DNA from: Paracoccaceae bacterium
Lineage (GTDB): Bacteria > Pseudomonadota > Alphaproteobacteria > Rhodobacterales > Rhodobacteraceae
Length of the DNA: 37,156 nt
NCBI GenBank assembly: GCA_007131685.1
Contig: SLQD01000139.1
Coordinates: 1 to 37,156, forward strand
Reading direction: 5' to 3'
The notes beneath the pieces are model-generated. The model was not told the origin of the DNA. It was given only the letters and a program-made list of their open reading frames with translations, and searched no databases. Of the stretch, positions 1 to 7,534 are shown in pieces. Made by a program: the position numbers and the translations under genes. Numbering within the stretch: the stretch's first letter is position 1; each line of letters begins with the position of its first letter.

Positions 1-636
1 GCGAGCCAGGATCTCGACCTGCGCGGGGCGGGCAACATCCTCGGCGAGGAGCAGTCGGGCCATATCCGCGAGGTCGGGCACGAACTCTACCAGTCGATGC
101 TCGAGGAGACGATCGCGAAGATCAAGGCGGGCGAGGCCGAGGGGCTCGCGCAGACCGACGAGCAATGGGCGCCGCAGATCAATCTCGGCGTGCCGGTGCT
201 GATCCCCGAGGACTACGTGCCCGATCTCGATGTGCGGCTGGGCCTCTACCGCCGGCTCTCGGCGCTGACGACGAAGGTCGAGCTCGAGGGCTTCGCCGCA
301 GAGCTGATCGACCGCTTCGGGGCGCTGCCGAAGGAGGTCAACACGCTCCTGCTGGTGATCCGCATCAAGGCGATGTGCAAGCGTGCCGGAATCGCGCGGC
401 TCGATGCCGGGCCCAAGGGCGCGACGATCCAGTTTCACAATGACCGCTTCGCCAACCCCGCCGGGCTCGTGCAGTTCGTGCAGGATCAGGACGGGCTCGC
501 GAAGATCCGCGACAACAAGCTCGTCGTGCGCCGCGACTGGCGCGCGGAAAAGGACAAGATCCGCGGCGCCTTCGCGATCGCGCGCGACCTTGCCGGCCAT
601 GCCGAGGCGGGGGCGGAACGCGCCGCCCCCGCCTGA
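1..636 (+). CDS. mfd: Transcription-repair coupling factor Mfd, C-terminal part (5' truncated by window)
   Basis: Frame 1 is open from base 1: ASQDLDLRGAGNILGEEQSGHIREVGHELYQSMLEE..., typical of the Mfd C-terminal helicase/TRCF region; stop at 636. Confidence 0.93.
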   Translation, partial: ASQDLDLRGAGNILGEEQSGHIREVGHELYQSMLEETIAKIKAGEAEGLAQTDEQWAPQINLGVPVLIPEDYVPDLDVRLGLYRRLSALTTKVELEGFAAELIDRFGALPKEVNTLLLVIRIKAMCKRAGIARLDAGPKGATIQFHNDRFANPAGLVQFVQDQDGLAKIRDNKLVVRRDWRAEKDKIRGAFAIARDLAGHAEAGAERAAPA

Positions 637-641
637 GCCGG

Positions 642-1130
642 TCAGCGCGCGCGCATCAGTTCGATGCCGCTGGCCTTGGCGGCTGCGAGCAGCGCGGGCA
701 GCGCCGGGCCCTCGGCGGGCGGCTCGGCGGCGATGTCGTCGATCGGGGTGCCGATGGCGTCGAGGAAGGCCTCGTGCAGCCCGCCGGGCCAGTTGAGGAT
801 CAGCATGCGCGCCGGGGCGCGATCGGCGTTGCGAAAGGCGTGCACGGTGCCGCGCGGGATCTGCACGAAGCTGCGCGGCCCGCGGGTGACGCGCGCATCG
901 CCGATGCGGAATTCGTAGCGCCCCTTGAGCACGAAGAAGGCCTCGTCGTCGTGCGACTGCAGATGCGGCGGCGTCCCCGCGCCGGGCAGGGTTTCGCATT
1001 CGACGAGGGTGAAGCCGCCACCGGTCATGCCGCTGCGCAGATGAAAGGTGAGGGTGTTCCCCATGACATGGACACGCTGCATGGGCGCCTGCGCCGGCGT
1101 GGCGGGACGAGAGACATCATGGAACGACAT
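642..1130 (-). CDS. Cupin domain-containing protein
   Basis: Translation MSFHDVSRPATPAQ...PPHLQSHDDEAFFVLKGRYEFRIGD...FVQIPRGTVHAFRN has cupin motif 1 and 2 character; ATG at 1130 preferred over the longer track ORF. Confidence 0.8.
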   Translation of the reverse strand: MSFHDVSRPATPAQAPMQRVHVMGNTLTFHLRSGMTGGGFTLVECETLPGAGTPPHLQSHDDEAFFVLKGRYEFRIGDARVTRGPRSFVQIPRGTVHAFRNADRAPARMLILNWPGGLHEAFLDAIGTPIDDIAAEPPAEGPALPALLAAAKASGIELMRAR

Positions 1131-1250
1131 TTGAAGGGGTCCTGCTACGAACGCCCCCTCTGCGGGAAGCCACGAAAAAAATACGCGGCTGGCGGCTTTC
1201 GGGCAAGCCTGCGCAGAGCGCAAACCCCTGCATGGGCGGAGTTTCGCCGC

Positions 1251-2477
1251 TCAGACGGCGCCCGTCGCGGAGGCCGCGCGCCGGGTCGTGAGCATCAGCG
1301 CACAGGCCAGCGCCGCGCACAGCATCACCCCGGTGACGACAGGGACGAGCGAGCCGTCATAGAGCTGCGCGATCGGGATCGCGATCACCACCGCCAGCAC
1401 CGTCGAGACCGAGCCGACCACCGAGGCCGCGAGTCCCGCGATATGCCCCAGAGGCTCGAGCGCGAGCGCATTGAGATTGCCGAAGGTCAGCCCGACCATG
1501 AAGAAGGCGGTGCACATATAGACGAAATAGAGCGCGAAGTCCCAGGGCGCAGGGGGCCCCGCGAGCACCATCGCGAGCATCAGCAGCGACAGCGCCGTCT
1601 GCGCGGCGAAGGCCGTCGTCGCCAGCCGGCGCATGCCGTATTTCATCACCAGCGTCGCGTTGAGGAGCCCGGATGTGCCCGCCGCGAGCGCGATCCCGGC
1701 GAACCAGAACGGAAAGCTCTCCTGCCGGTCGAAGAGCTCGGCGAAGATCTGCGGCGTGGTGGACAGATGCACGAACATCTGCCCGAAGCCCAGCGACAGC
1801 GCGGCGATATAGGTGACGACGAGGCGCGAGCCGAGCACCTCGCGCAGCGCCGCGCGCAGCGTGTCGGCGCGCAGCGGGCGGCGCTTTTCGGGCGGGTGCG
1901 TCTCGGGCTGGCGCAGCAGCATCCAGCTTGCCGCGACGATGCCGAAGACCACGAAGGCAAGGAACACCGCCCGCCAGCCCGACACCGCGATGATCCCCGC
2001 CCCGATCGCCGGCGCCACTGCCGGCACCAGCACGAAGAGCGTCATCACGAAGGACATCACCCGCGCCATCATCCGCCCCTGGTAGAGATCGCGCACCATG
2101 GCGAGCGTGACGACCCGCGGCGCCGACGCCCCGAGGCCCTGCACGAAGCGCGCCGCGAGCAGCACCTCCAGCGTCTGTGCCCGCGCCGCGACGAGGGCGG
2201 CGCCGCAATAGATCGCGATGCCCACCGCGACGACGCTCTTGCGCCCCAGCGCGTCCGAGATCGGCCCCGCGATCAGCGTGCCGAGCCCCATGCCGAGCAC
2301 GAAGACCGTCACCACGAGCTGCAGCAGGTTGGGCGCCTCGGGGCTGAGCTCGGCGGCCATGACGGGCAGCGCCGGCAGCATCGCATCCACCGAAAACGCG
2401 ATGGTCGAGAACATCAGCGCGAGCAGCGCGACGAATTCGCCGAACCGCAGCGGCCGCGTGGGGGTGGGAATCCTCAT
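1251..2477 (-). CDS. MFS transporter, Bcr/CflA-type drug efflux
   Basis: MRIPTPTRPLRFGEFVALLALMFSTIAFSVDAMLPALPVMAAEL...GPISDALGRKSV...; 12-TM MFS pattern; ATG 2477 overlaps the preceding stop. Confidence 0.85.
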   Translation of the reverse strand: MRIPTPTRPLRFGEFVALLALMFSTIAFSVDAMLPALPVMAAELSPEAPNLLQLVVTVFVLGMGLGTLIAGPISDALGRKSVVAVGIAIYCGAALVAARAQTLEVLLAARFVQGLGASAPRVVTLAMVRDLYQGRMMARVMSFVMTLFVLVPAVAPAIGAGIIAVSGWRAVFLAFVVFGIVAASWMLLRQPETHPPEKRRPLRADTLRAALREVLGSRLVVTYIAALSLGFGQMFVHLSTTPQIFAELFDRQESFPFWFAGIALAAGTSGLLNATLVMKYGMRRLATTAFAAQTALSLLMLAMVLAGPPAPWDFALYFVYMCTAFFMVGLTFGNLNALALEPLGHIAGLAASVVGSVSTVLAVVIAIPIAQLYDGSLVPVVTGVMLCAALACALMLTTRRAASATGAV

Positions 2478-3112
2478 TCGGCCAGCTTCGCGGCGATCTC
2501 GTCGATGGCTTCGATCCACAGATCGGTGGGCTGCGCGCCGGGCAGGACGTGCTGGTTGGCGACGATGAAGGTGGGCACGCCGGTGATGCCGCGTTCACGG
2601 GCATGGGCGTCGCGCGTGCGGATCGCCTCGATATCGGCGTCCGAGTCGAGCAGCCGGCGGGTGACGTCGCGGTCGAGCCCGGCGCGGCTGCCGAGTTCGG
2701 CGAGCACGTCGCGATCGCCGATATCGCGGCCTTCGCGGAAATAGGCGCGAAACAGCGTGGCCACGGCGGCGGTCTGCCCGCCCTCGAGCCCGGTCCAGTG
2801 GATCAGGCGGTGCGCGTCGAGCGTGTTGGGCGTGCGCTCGATGGCCGCCCAGTCGATCTCGAGCCCGGCCTCGCGCGCGGCCGCATCGATGCGCGCATAC
2901 ACCTCGGCGGCGGCTGCCTTGCCGCCGAACTTGGCCTCGAGATAGTCGCGCCGGCCCATGCCCCCGGGCGGCATCTCGGGGTTGAGCTGGAAGGGGTGCC
3001 ACTCGATGGTGAAGGGATGCCCGGGCCGGGCCTCGAGGGCGCGGTCGAGCTGCGCCTTGCCGATATGGCACCACGGGCAGACCGGGTCGGAGAAGATGTC
3101 AAGCCGGATCAT
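2474..3112 (-). CDS. DsbA family oxidoreductase, FrnE-like
   Basis: MIRLDIFSDPVCPWCHIGKAQLDRAL...ITGVPTFIVANQHVLPGAQP: CPWC motif and cis-Pro region typical of FrnE/2-hydroxychromene-2-carboxylate isomerase-like DsbA proteins. Confidence 0.88.
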   Translation of the reverse strand: MIRLDIFSDPVCPWCHIGKAQLDRALEARPGHPFTIEWHPFQLNPEMPPGGMGRRDYLEAKFGGKAAAAEVYARIDAAAREAGLEIDWAAIERTPNTLDAHRLIHWTGLEGGQTAAVATLFRAYFREGRDIGDRDVLAELGSRAGLDRDVTRRLLDSDADIEAIRTRDAHARERGITGVPTFIVANQHVLPGAQPTDLWIEAIDEIAAKLAE

Positions 3113-4631
3113 GCTGTGCCTCCCACTGTGCGCGCAGCGTCCGGCGCAGGAGCTTGTTGTTGGCCCCCCGCGGCAGGGCGGGCACGCGGATGAAGCGGCG
3201 CGGCTGCTTGTAGCGGGCGAGATGGGCAGCGGCGTGGGCGGCGAGGGCGGCCTCGCCGGGATCAACTGCGGCGACGTAGAAGGCGGCGATGATCGTCGCG
3301 TCGCGCTTGACGGCGATTTCGCAAACGGCGCTTTCGGCAATGTTCGGGTGCGCGTTGAGCGCCCCCTCCACCTCGAGCGGCGAGACCCGGAAGCCGCCGG
3401 CGTTCATCATGTCGTCATCGCGCCCGAGATAGCGCACCGCGCCGTCCGCCGCCATCGTCACCGCATCGCCGGTCAGGAACCAGCCCCGTGCGAACTTCGC
3501 CGCGGTCGCCTCGGGGGCGCCGAGATAGCCCAGAAACAACCCCGGATCGTCGGCGGACACGGCGAGGATGCCTTCGCGGCCATGCGGCACGGGGCGGCCA
3601 TCCGGGTCGAGGACGGCGATGCGGCGCCCGCTTTGCGGGTATCCGAGGCTGCCGGGCGGTCCCGGGCGCGCGGGGCTTTGGGAGATGAAGGTGGAGCATT
3701 CCGACATGCCGAGCGCCTCGAACACGGGCCGGCCGGTCGCCGCCTCCCATGCGGCGCGGGTGGTCTCGGGCAGTTTCTCGCCGGCCGAGAGCCCGTGGCG
3801 CAGCCGGGGCAGGTCGAGCTCCTCCGATGACTTCAGCATCTGGCGGTAAACGCCCGGTGCCGCGGCAAAAATCGTCACATCGAAGCGGCGCATGAGGAGC
3901 GGGAGCTGCGCCGGGGTGACCCCCTCACCGGGGATGAGCGCGCTCAGCCCCGCCGCCCACGGGTCCATCAGCCCGGTGCCCAGCGTGTAGGTCCAGTTGA
4001 ATGCGCCGGCATGCAGGATGCGGTCGCCGTCCTCGAGCCCGTACCAGTCCCGCCACATCATGCGCCGGGCCCAGACCGCGCGATGTGCATGCATGACAGC
4101 GCGCGGGGCGCCCGAGCTGCCCGAGGTGAAGATGATGTAGGCGAGCCGGTCCGCCGGCCCCGTTTCCCAGTCGCAGGGGGCGGCGTCGCGCATCGTGCGC
4201 AGCGCGCCGGTGTCGAGGACGGGGCAGGGCGCGGGATCGGGCAGGGCGATGCCGGGACCGGCGATGATCGCCGCCGGCTCGATGATCGCGGCGAGCTTGC
4301 CGGCCTCGCCCGCTGTCAGCCCGGCCGCCGTGGGCACCGGCACCAGCCCCGCGGCGATGGCGCCAAGATAGGCGATCGGGAAATCCACCGTGTTGCCGAG
4401 CCGCAGGAGGATCCTGTCGCCGGGCGCCAGCCCGCTTGCGCGCAGCCCCGCGCCGGTGCCGCGCACCGCGGCCTCGAGCTGGCCGTAGCTCCAGCGTTCG
4501 ACGCCGTCGGGGCGCAGGATGCGCAGCGCGATGCGCTCGGGGTGCCGCGCCGCCGGGGCGAGCACTTGCGCGGCCATGTTGAACGGTTCGGGGCAGGGCG
4601 CGGGCGGGCCGGTATCGCGGATCGAAGCCAT
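3099..4631 (-). CDS. AMP-dependent acyl-CoA synthetase/ligase (benzoate-CoA ligase-like)
   Basis: YIIFTSGSSGAPRAVMHAHRA (P-loop), GMSECS, GWFLTGD, YLGRDDDMMNAGGFRVSPLEVE and terminal ...LPRGANNKLLRRTLR. Confidence 0.85.
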   Translation of the reverse strand: MASIRDTGPPAPCPEPFNMAAQVLAPAARHPERIALRILRPDGVERWSYGQLEAAVRGTGAGLRASGLAPGDRILLRLGNTVDFPIAYLGAIAAGLVPVPTAAGLTAGEAGKLAAIIEPAAIIAGPGIALPDPAPCPVLDTGALRTMRDAAPCDWETGPADRLAYIIFTSGSSGAPRAVMHAHRAVWARRMMWRDWYGLEDGDRILHAGAFNWTYTLGTGLMDPWAAGLSALIPGEGVTPAQLPLLMRRFDVTIFAAAPGVYRQMLKSSEELDLPRLRHGLSAGEKLPETTRAAWEAATGRPVFEALGMSECSTFISQSPARPGPPGSLGYPQSGRRIAVLDPDGRPVPHGREGILAVSADDPGLFLGYLGAPEATAAKFARGWFLTGDAVTMAADGAVRYLGRDDDMMNAGGFRVSPLEVEGALNAHPNIAESAVCEIAVKRDATIIAAFYVAAVDPGEAALAAHAAAHLARYKQPRRFIRVPALPRGANNKLLRRTLRAQWEAQHDPA

Positions 4632-4657
4632 GCCTTCGTGCTACGCCGCGGCCCCGC

Positions 4658-4675
4658 CCGGCGCAAGGGCGCCGG
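4658..4675 (-). other. Perfect 7-bp stem-loop 3 nt downstream of the SBP stop codon
   Basis: CCGGCGC-AAGG-GCGCCGG; no U tract. Confidence 0.6.
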
Positions 4676-4678
4676 TCA

Positions 4679-6502
4679 TTACTCGGACCACCAGAGCTCG
4701 GGCTGAAAGCCGATCCAGTCCCCGTAGATCGGCAGGCGATCGGGATACTGCAGCCGGCTCCTGTGGGCGATGCGCGAGACATCGGAATACCAGAACGGGA
4801 TCACGTAGCGTCCCGTGGAGAGCGCCCGGTCGAGCGCGCGCGTCGCGGCGACGAATTCCTCATGCGAGTCGGTGGTCAGCATCCGGTCGATCATGGCGTC
4901 GATGGCCGGCGACTCGACGCCCATCCAGTTGCGCGAGCCGGGCTGGTCGGCGGCCTCCGAGCCCCAGTACTGGCGCTGCTCGTTGCCGGGGCTGAGCGAG
5001 AGCGAGCGGGTGTAGCGGGTCATGTCGAAATCGAAATTGTTGGTGCGCTCGCGCAGTTGCGCGCTGTCGATGACATTGACGCGCGCCTCGATGCCGAGCC
5101 GCCTGAGCGCCTCGACATAGGCATTGGCCACGGCCTGGGTGTCGCGCGCGCCCTGTGACAGCAGGATCTCGAAGCGAAAGGCCCGCCCGTCCGCATCGCG
5201 CAGCACCCCGTCCTCGACGCGCCAGCCCGCCGCCTCGAGCAGCGCCATCGCCCGACGCATATTGGCGCGGTTGCCCTCGCTGCCATCGGAGGCGGGCAAG
5301 GTGTAGCCGTCGAGCGCGCCGGGTTTGAGCGCATCTGCGAAGGGGTCGAGCAGCTCGCGCACGCGGCCCTCGGCGGGGCCGTCGCGCATGCCGAGCTCGG
5401 AGTTCGAGAAATAGGAGGTGATGCGCGGCTCGGCCCCGTCATTGACGATCTTGTTGATGAACTCGAAGTTGAAGGCGAGGATGAGCGCCTCGCGCACGCG
5501 CCAGTCGCTGAAGCGGTCGCGCCGGGTGTTGAAGACGAAGCCGGTGATGCCCGAGGGGCGCTCGTGCTCGATCTCGGACTTGACCACCTCGCCCTCGCGC
5601 AACGCCGGGAAATCGTAGCGCCGCTGCCAGCGCACCGGGCTCGACTCGCGGTAGGTGTCGAGATTGCCGGCGGTGAAGGCCTCGAAGATCACGTTGCCGT
5701 CGGCGAAATACTCGTAGCGGATCTCGTCGAGATTGTGCTGGCCGCGATTGAAGGGCAGGTCTGCGCCCCACCAGTCCGGGTTCTTCTCGAAGGCGACATG
5801 GCGGCCGGGCTCGAAGTCGCCCACCACATAGGGGCCGGACCCGATCACCGGGTCGAGGCCGGAGCGGGCGAAGTCGCGCGCCTCGAACTGCGCCTTCTGC
5901 AGGATCGGGCGCAGCCCGAGGATCAGCGGCAGCTCGCGGTCCTGCTCGCGGAAGGTGAAGCGCACCGAGCGCGGGCCGGTGCGCTCCATCGTCTCGATAT
6001 TGGCCCAGGCGCCGTGATAGCGCGGATGGCCGTCGGTCCCGAGTGTTTCGAAGGACCATTTCACATCCTCGATCGTGACCGGGCTGCCATCGGAGAAGCG
6101 CGCCTCCTCGCGCAGGGTGAACTCGACGAAATCGCGCGCGTCGTTGGTCTTCACCGACTCGGCGAGCAGGCCATAGAGCGTGAACGGTTCGTCGTAGCTG
6201 CGCCCCATCAGGCTTTCGACGGTGAGCGAGCTCTGCGCCCAGGGCGCCGTTCCGGCGAGGATGAAGGGGTTGAGCGAATCGAATCCCCCCGACTCGCCGA
6301 ACACGATCCGCCCGCCCTGCGGCGCGTCCGCGTTGGCATGGGGCAGGGATTCGAAATCGGGCGGCAGCTCCGGCGCTCCATACATCGCGATGCCGTGCTC
6401 GCCCGCCAGTGTGGCCCCGGCCCCCGCCGCGGCGAGCGCAAGGGCCTTGAAAACAAGGATCGAGCGCGGCTTTACCGCGCGGAACAGGGGGGGTGCGTGC
6501 AA
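4679..6502 (-). CDS. Peptide-type ABC transporter substrate-binding protein (SBP family 5, YejA-like), orphan
   Basis: EHGIAMYGAPELPPDFESLPHANADAPQGGRIVFGESGGFDSLNPFI... typical of YejA-type SBPs. The track start corresponds to TTG at 6502 with GAGG upstream; no in-frame ATG precedes the mature region. Confidence 0.88.
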   Translation of the reverse strand: MHAPPLFRAVKPRSILVFKALALAAAGAGATLAGEHGIAMYGAPELPPDFESLPHANADAPQGGRIVFGESGGFDSLNPFILAGTAPWAQSSLTVESLMGRSYDEPFTLYGLLAESVKTNDARDFVEFTLREEARFSDGSPVTIEDVKWSFETLGTDGHPRYHGAWANIETMERTGPRSVRFTFREQDRELPLILGLRPILQKAQFEARDFARSGLDPVIGSGPYVVGDFEPGRHVAFEKNPDWWGADLPFNRGQHNLDEIRYEYFADGNVIFEAFTAGNLDTYRESSPVRWQRRYDFPALREGEVVKSEIEHERPSGITGFVFNTRRDRFSDWRVREALILAFNFEFINKIVNDGAEPRITSYFSNSELGMRDGPAEGRVRELLDPFADALKPGALDGYTLPASDGSEGNRANMRRAMALLEAAGWRVEDGVLRDADGRAFRFEILLSQGARDTQAVANAYVEALRRLGIEARVNVIDSAQLRERTNNFDFDMTRYTRSLSLSPGNEQRQYWGSEAADQPGSRNWMGVESPAIDAMIDRMLTTDSHEEFVAATRALDRALSTGRYVIPFWYSDVSRIAHRSRLQYPDRLPIYGDWIGFQPELWWSE

Positions 6503-6565
6503 GCTCGGGACCTCGCGTTCTTGTGGAGATTATTCGCCCAACCCGATGGTTTCAAACTTTTTGGG

Positions 6566-6594
6566 TTGGACAGCCGCTCAAGAATCCGTATAAG
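6566..6594 (+). promoter_or_regulatory. Predicted sigma70-like promoter of intergenic transcript
   Basis: TTGGACA (TGGACA 6567-6572, 5/6 match to TTGACA), 16-bp spacer, TATAAG (6589-6594, 5/6 match to TATAAT). Confidence 0.6.
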
Positions 6595-6599
6595 TGACT

Positions 6600-6680
6600 C
6601 ACTGCTCGATAGGTTTCTTGCCTGTATGAAACCTGCCTCAATGACTGGACGTCCGCCTTGTGCGGACGTCTTTTTTTTCT
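6600..6680 (+). ncRNA. Candidate small RNA of about 80 nt
   Basis: Promoter immediately upstream; hairpin AGGTTTC-(10 nt)-GAAACCT (6611-6634); strong rho-independent terminator at the 3' end; no convincing ORF or RBS. Confidence 0.6.
6648..6679 (+). terminator. Rho-independent terminator
   Basis: GACGTCCGC-CTTGT-GCGGACGTC followed by TTTTTTTTCT; 9-bp perfect stem, U8 tract. Confidence 0.92.
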
Positions 6681-6693
6681 TGCAGTTGCAGCA
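6680..6693 (+). promoter_or_regulatory. Tandem TTGCAG repeat upstream of bdhA
   Basis: TTGCAGTTGCAGCA; a possible -10 TATATT lies at 6726-6731. Confidence 0.35.
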
Positions 6694-6758
6694 TCGTGAC
6701 GGGGCTGGATTTCGCGCGCGCAGAATATATTGTCGTCGCGGAACAAGGAGGAGGCACC

Positions 6759-7532
6759 ATGTCACTCGCAGGCAAGACCGCCATCGTCACCGGATCGACC
6801 TCGGGCATCGGACTGGGTATCGCGAAGGAACTCGCCCGCGCCGGGGCGTCCGTCGTTCTCAATTCCTTTACCGACAGCGGCGAGGATCATGCAACCGCCC
6901 GGGCGGTCGCGGACGAACACGGTGTCGCGGCGCGCTACGTCTCGGCGGACATGTCTGACCCGGAGGCCTGCCGCGCACTCGTCGAGCGGGCCGGGGCCTG
7001 CGACATTCTCGTCAACAATGCGGGTATTCAGCATGTCGCGCGGATCGAGGAATTCCCGCCCGCGAAATGGGATGCGATCATCGCGATCAATCTGAGTTCG
7101 GCCTTCCACACGACCGCGGCGGCGCTGCCGGGGATGAAGGCGGCGGGCTGGGGCCGGGTGCTCAACATCTCTTCGGCGCACGGGCTGACGGCCTCGCCCT
7201 ACAAGGCCGCCTATGTCGCCGCCAAGCACGGCATCGTGGGGCTGACCAAGACCACCGCGCTCGAAGTGGCCGGGCAGGGCATCACCGCGAACGCGATCTG
7301 CCCGGGCTATGTCCTCACCCCGATCGTCGAGTCGCAGATCCCCGACCAGATGAAGACCCACAACATGGACCGCGAGACCGTCATCAAGGAGGTCATGCTC
7401 GCGCGCCAGCCCTCGGGCGAGTTCGCCACCACCGAGCAGGTGGGCGGCACGGCGGTGTTCCTGTGCTCGGACGCGGCGGCGCAGATCACCGGCACCACGA
7501 TCAGCGTCGATGGCGGCTGGACGGCGCTCTGA
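6759..7532 (+). CDS. bdhA: 3-hydroxybutyrate dehydrogenase (SDR family)
   Basis: MSLAGKTAIVTGSTSGIGLGIAKELARAGA...NNAGIQHVARIEEFP...YKAAYVAAKHGIVGLTK...CPGYVLTPIVE; characteristic BdhA motifs; AGGAGG just upstream of ATG. Confidence 0.93.
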   Translation: MSLAGKTAIVTGSTSGIGLGIAKELARAGASVVLNSFTDSGEDHATARAVADEHGVAARYVSADMSDPEACRALVERAGACDILVNNAGIQHVARIEEFPPAKWDAIIAINLSSAFHTTAAALPGMKAAGWGRVLNISSAHGLTASPYKAAYVAAKHGIVGLTKTTALEVAGQGITANAICPGYVLTPIVESQIPDQMKTHNMDRETVIKEVMLARQPSGEFATTEQVGGTAVFLCSDAAAQITGTTISVDGGWTAL

Positions 7533-7534
7533 GC

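Noticed and set aside
1170-1200. A7 run (T7 on the minus strand) downstream of the cupin start considered as a terminator
   Set aside because: The adjacent GC segment does not form a clean stem next to the T run; more likely part of the cupin promoter region.
774-2744. 656-codon plus-strand ORF antisense to cupin, MFS and DsbA genes
   Set aside because: Arg/His/Glu-rich composition typical of an antisense frame; overlaps three credible genes.
5564-6958. Plus-strand ORF reading through the sRNA region, including ATG at 6627 inside the sRNA hairpin
   Set aside because: No RBS; it reads through a rho-independent terminator and into bdhA out of frame; not a convincing leader peptide.
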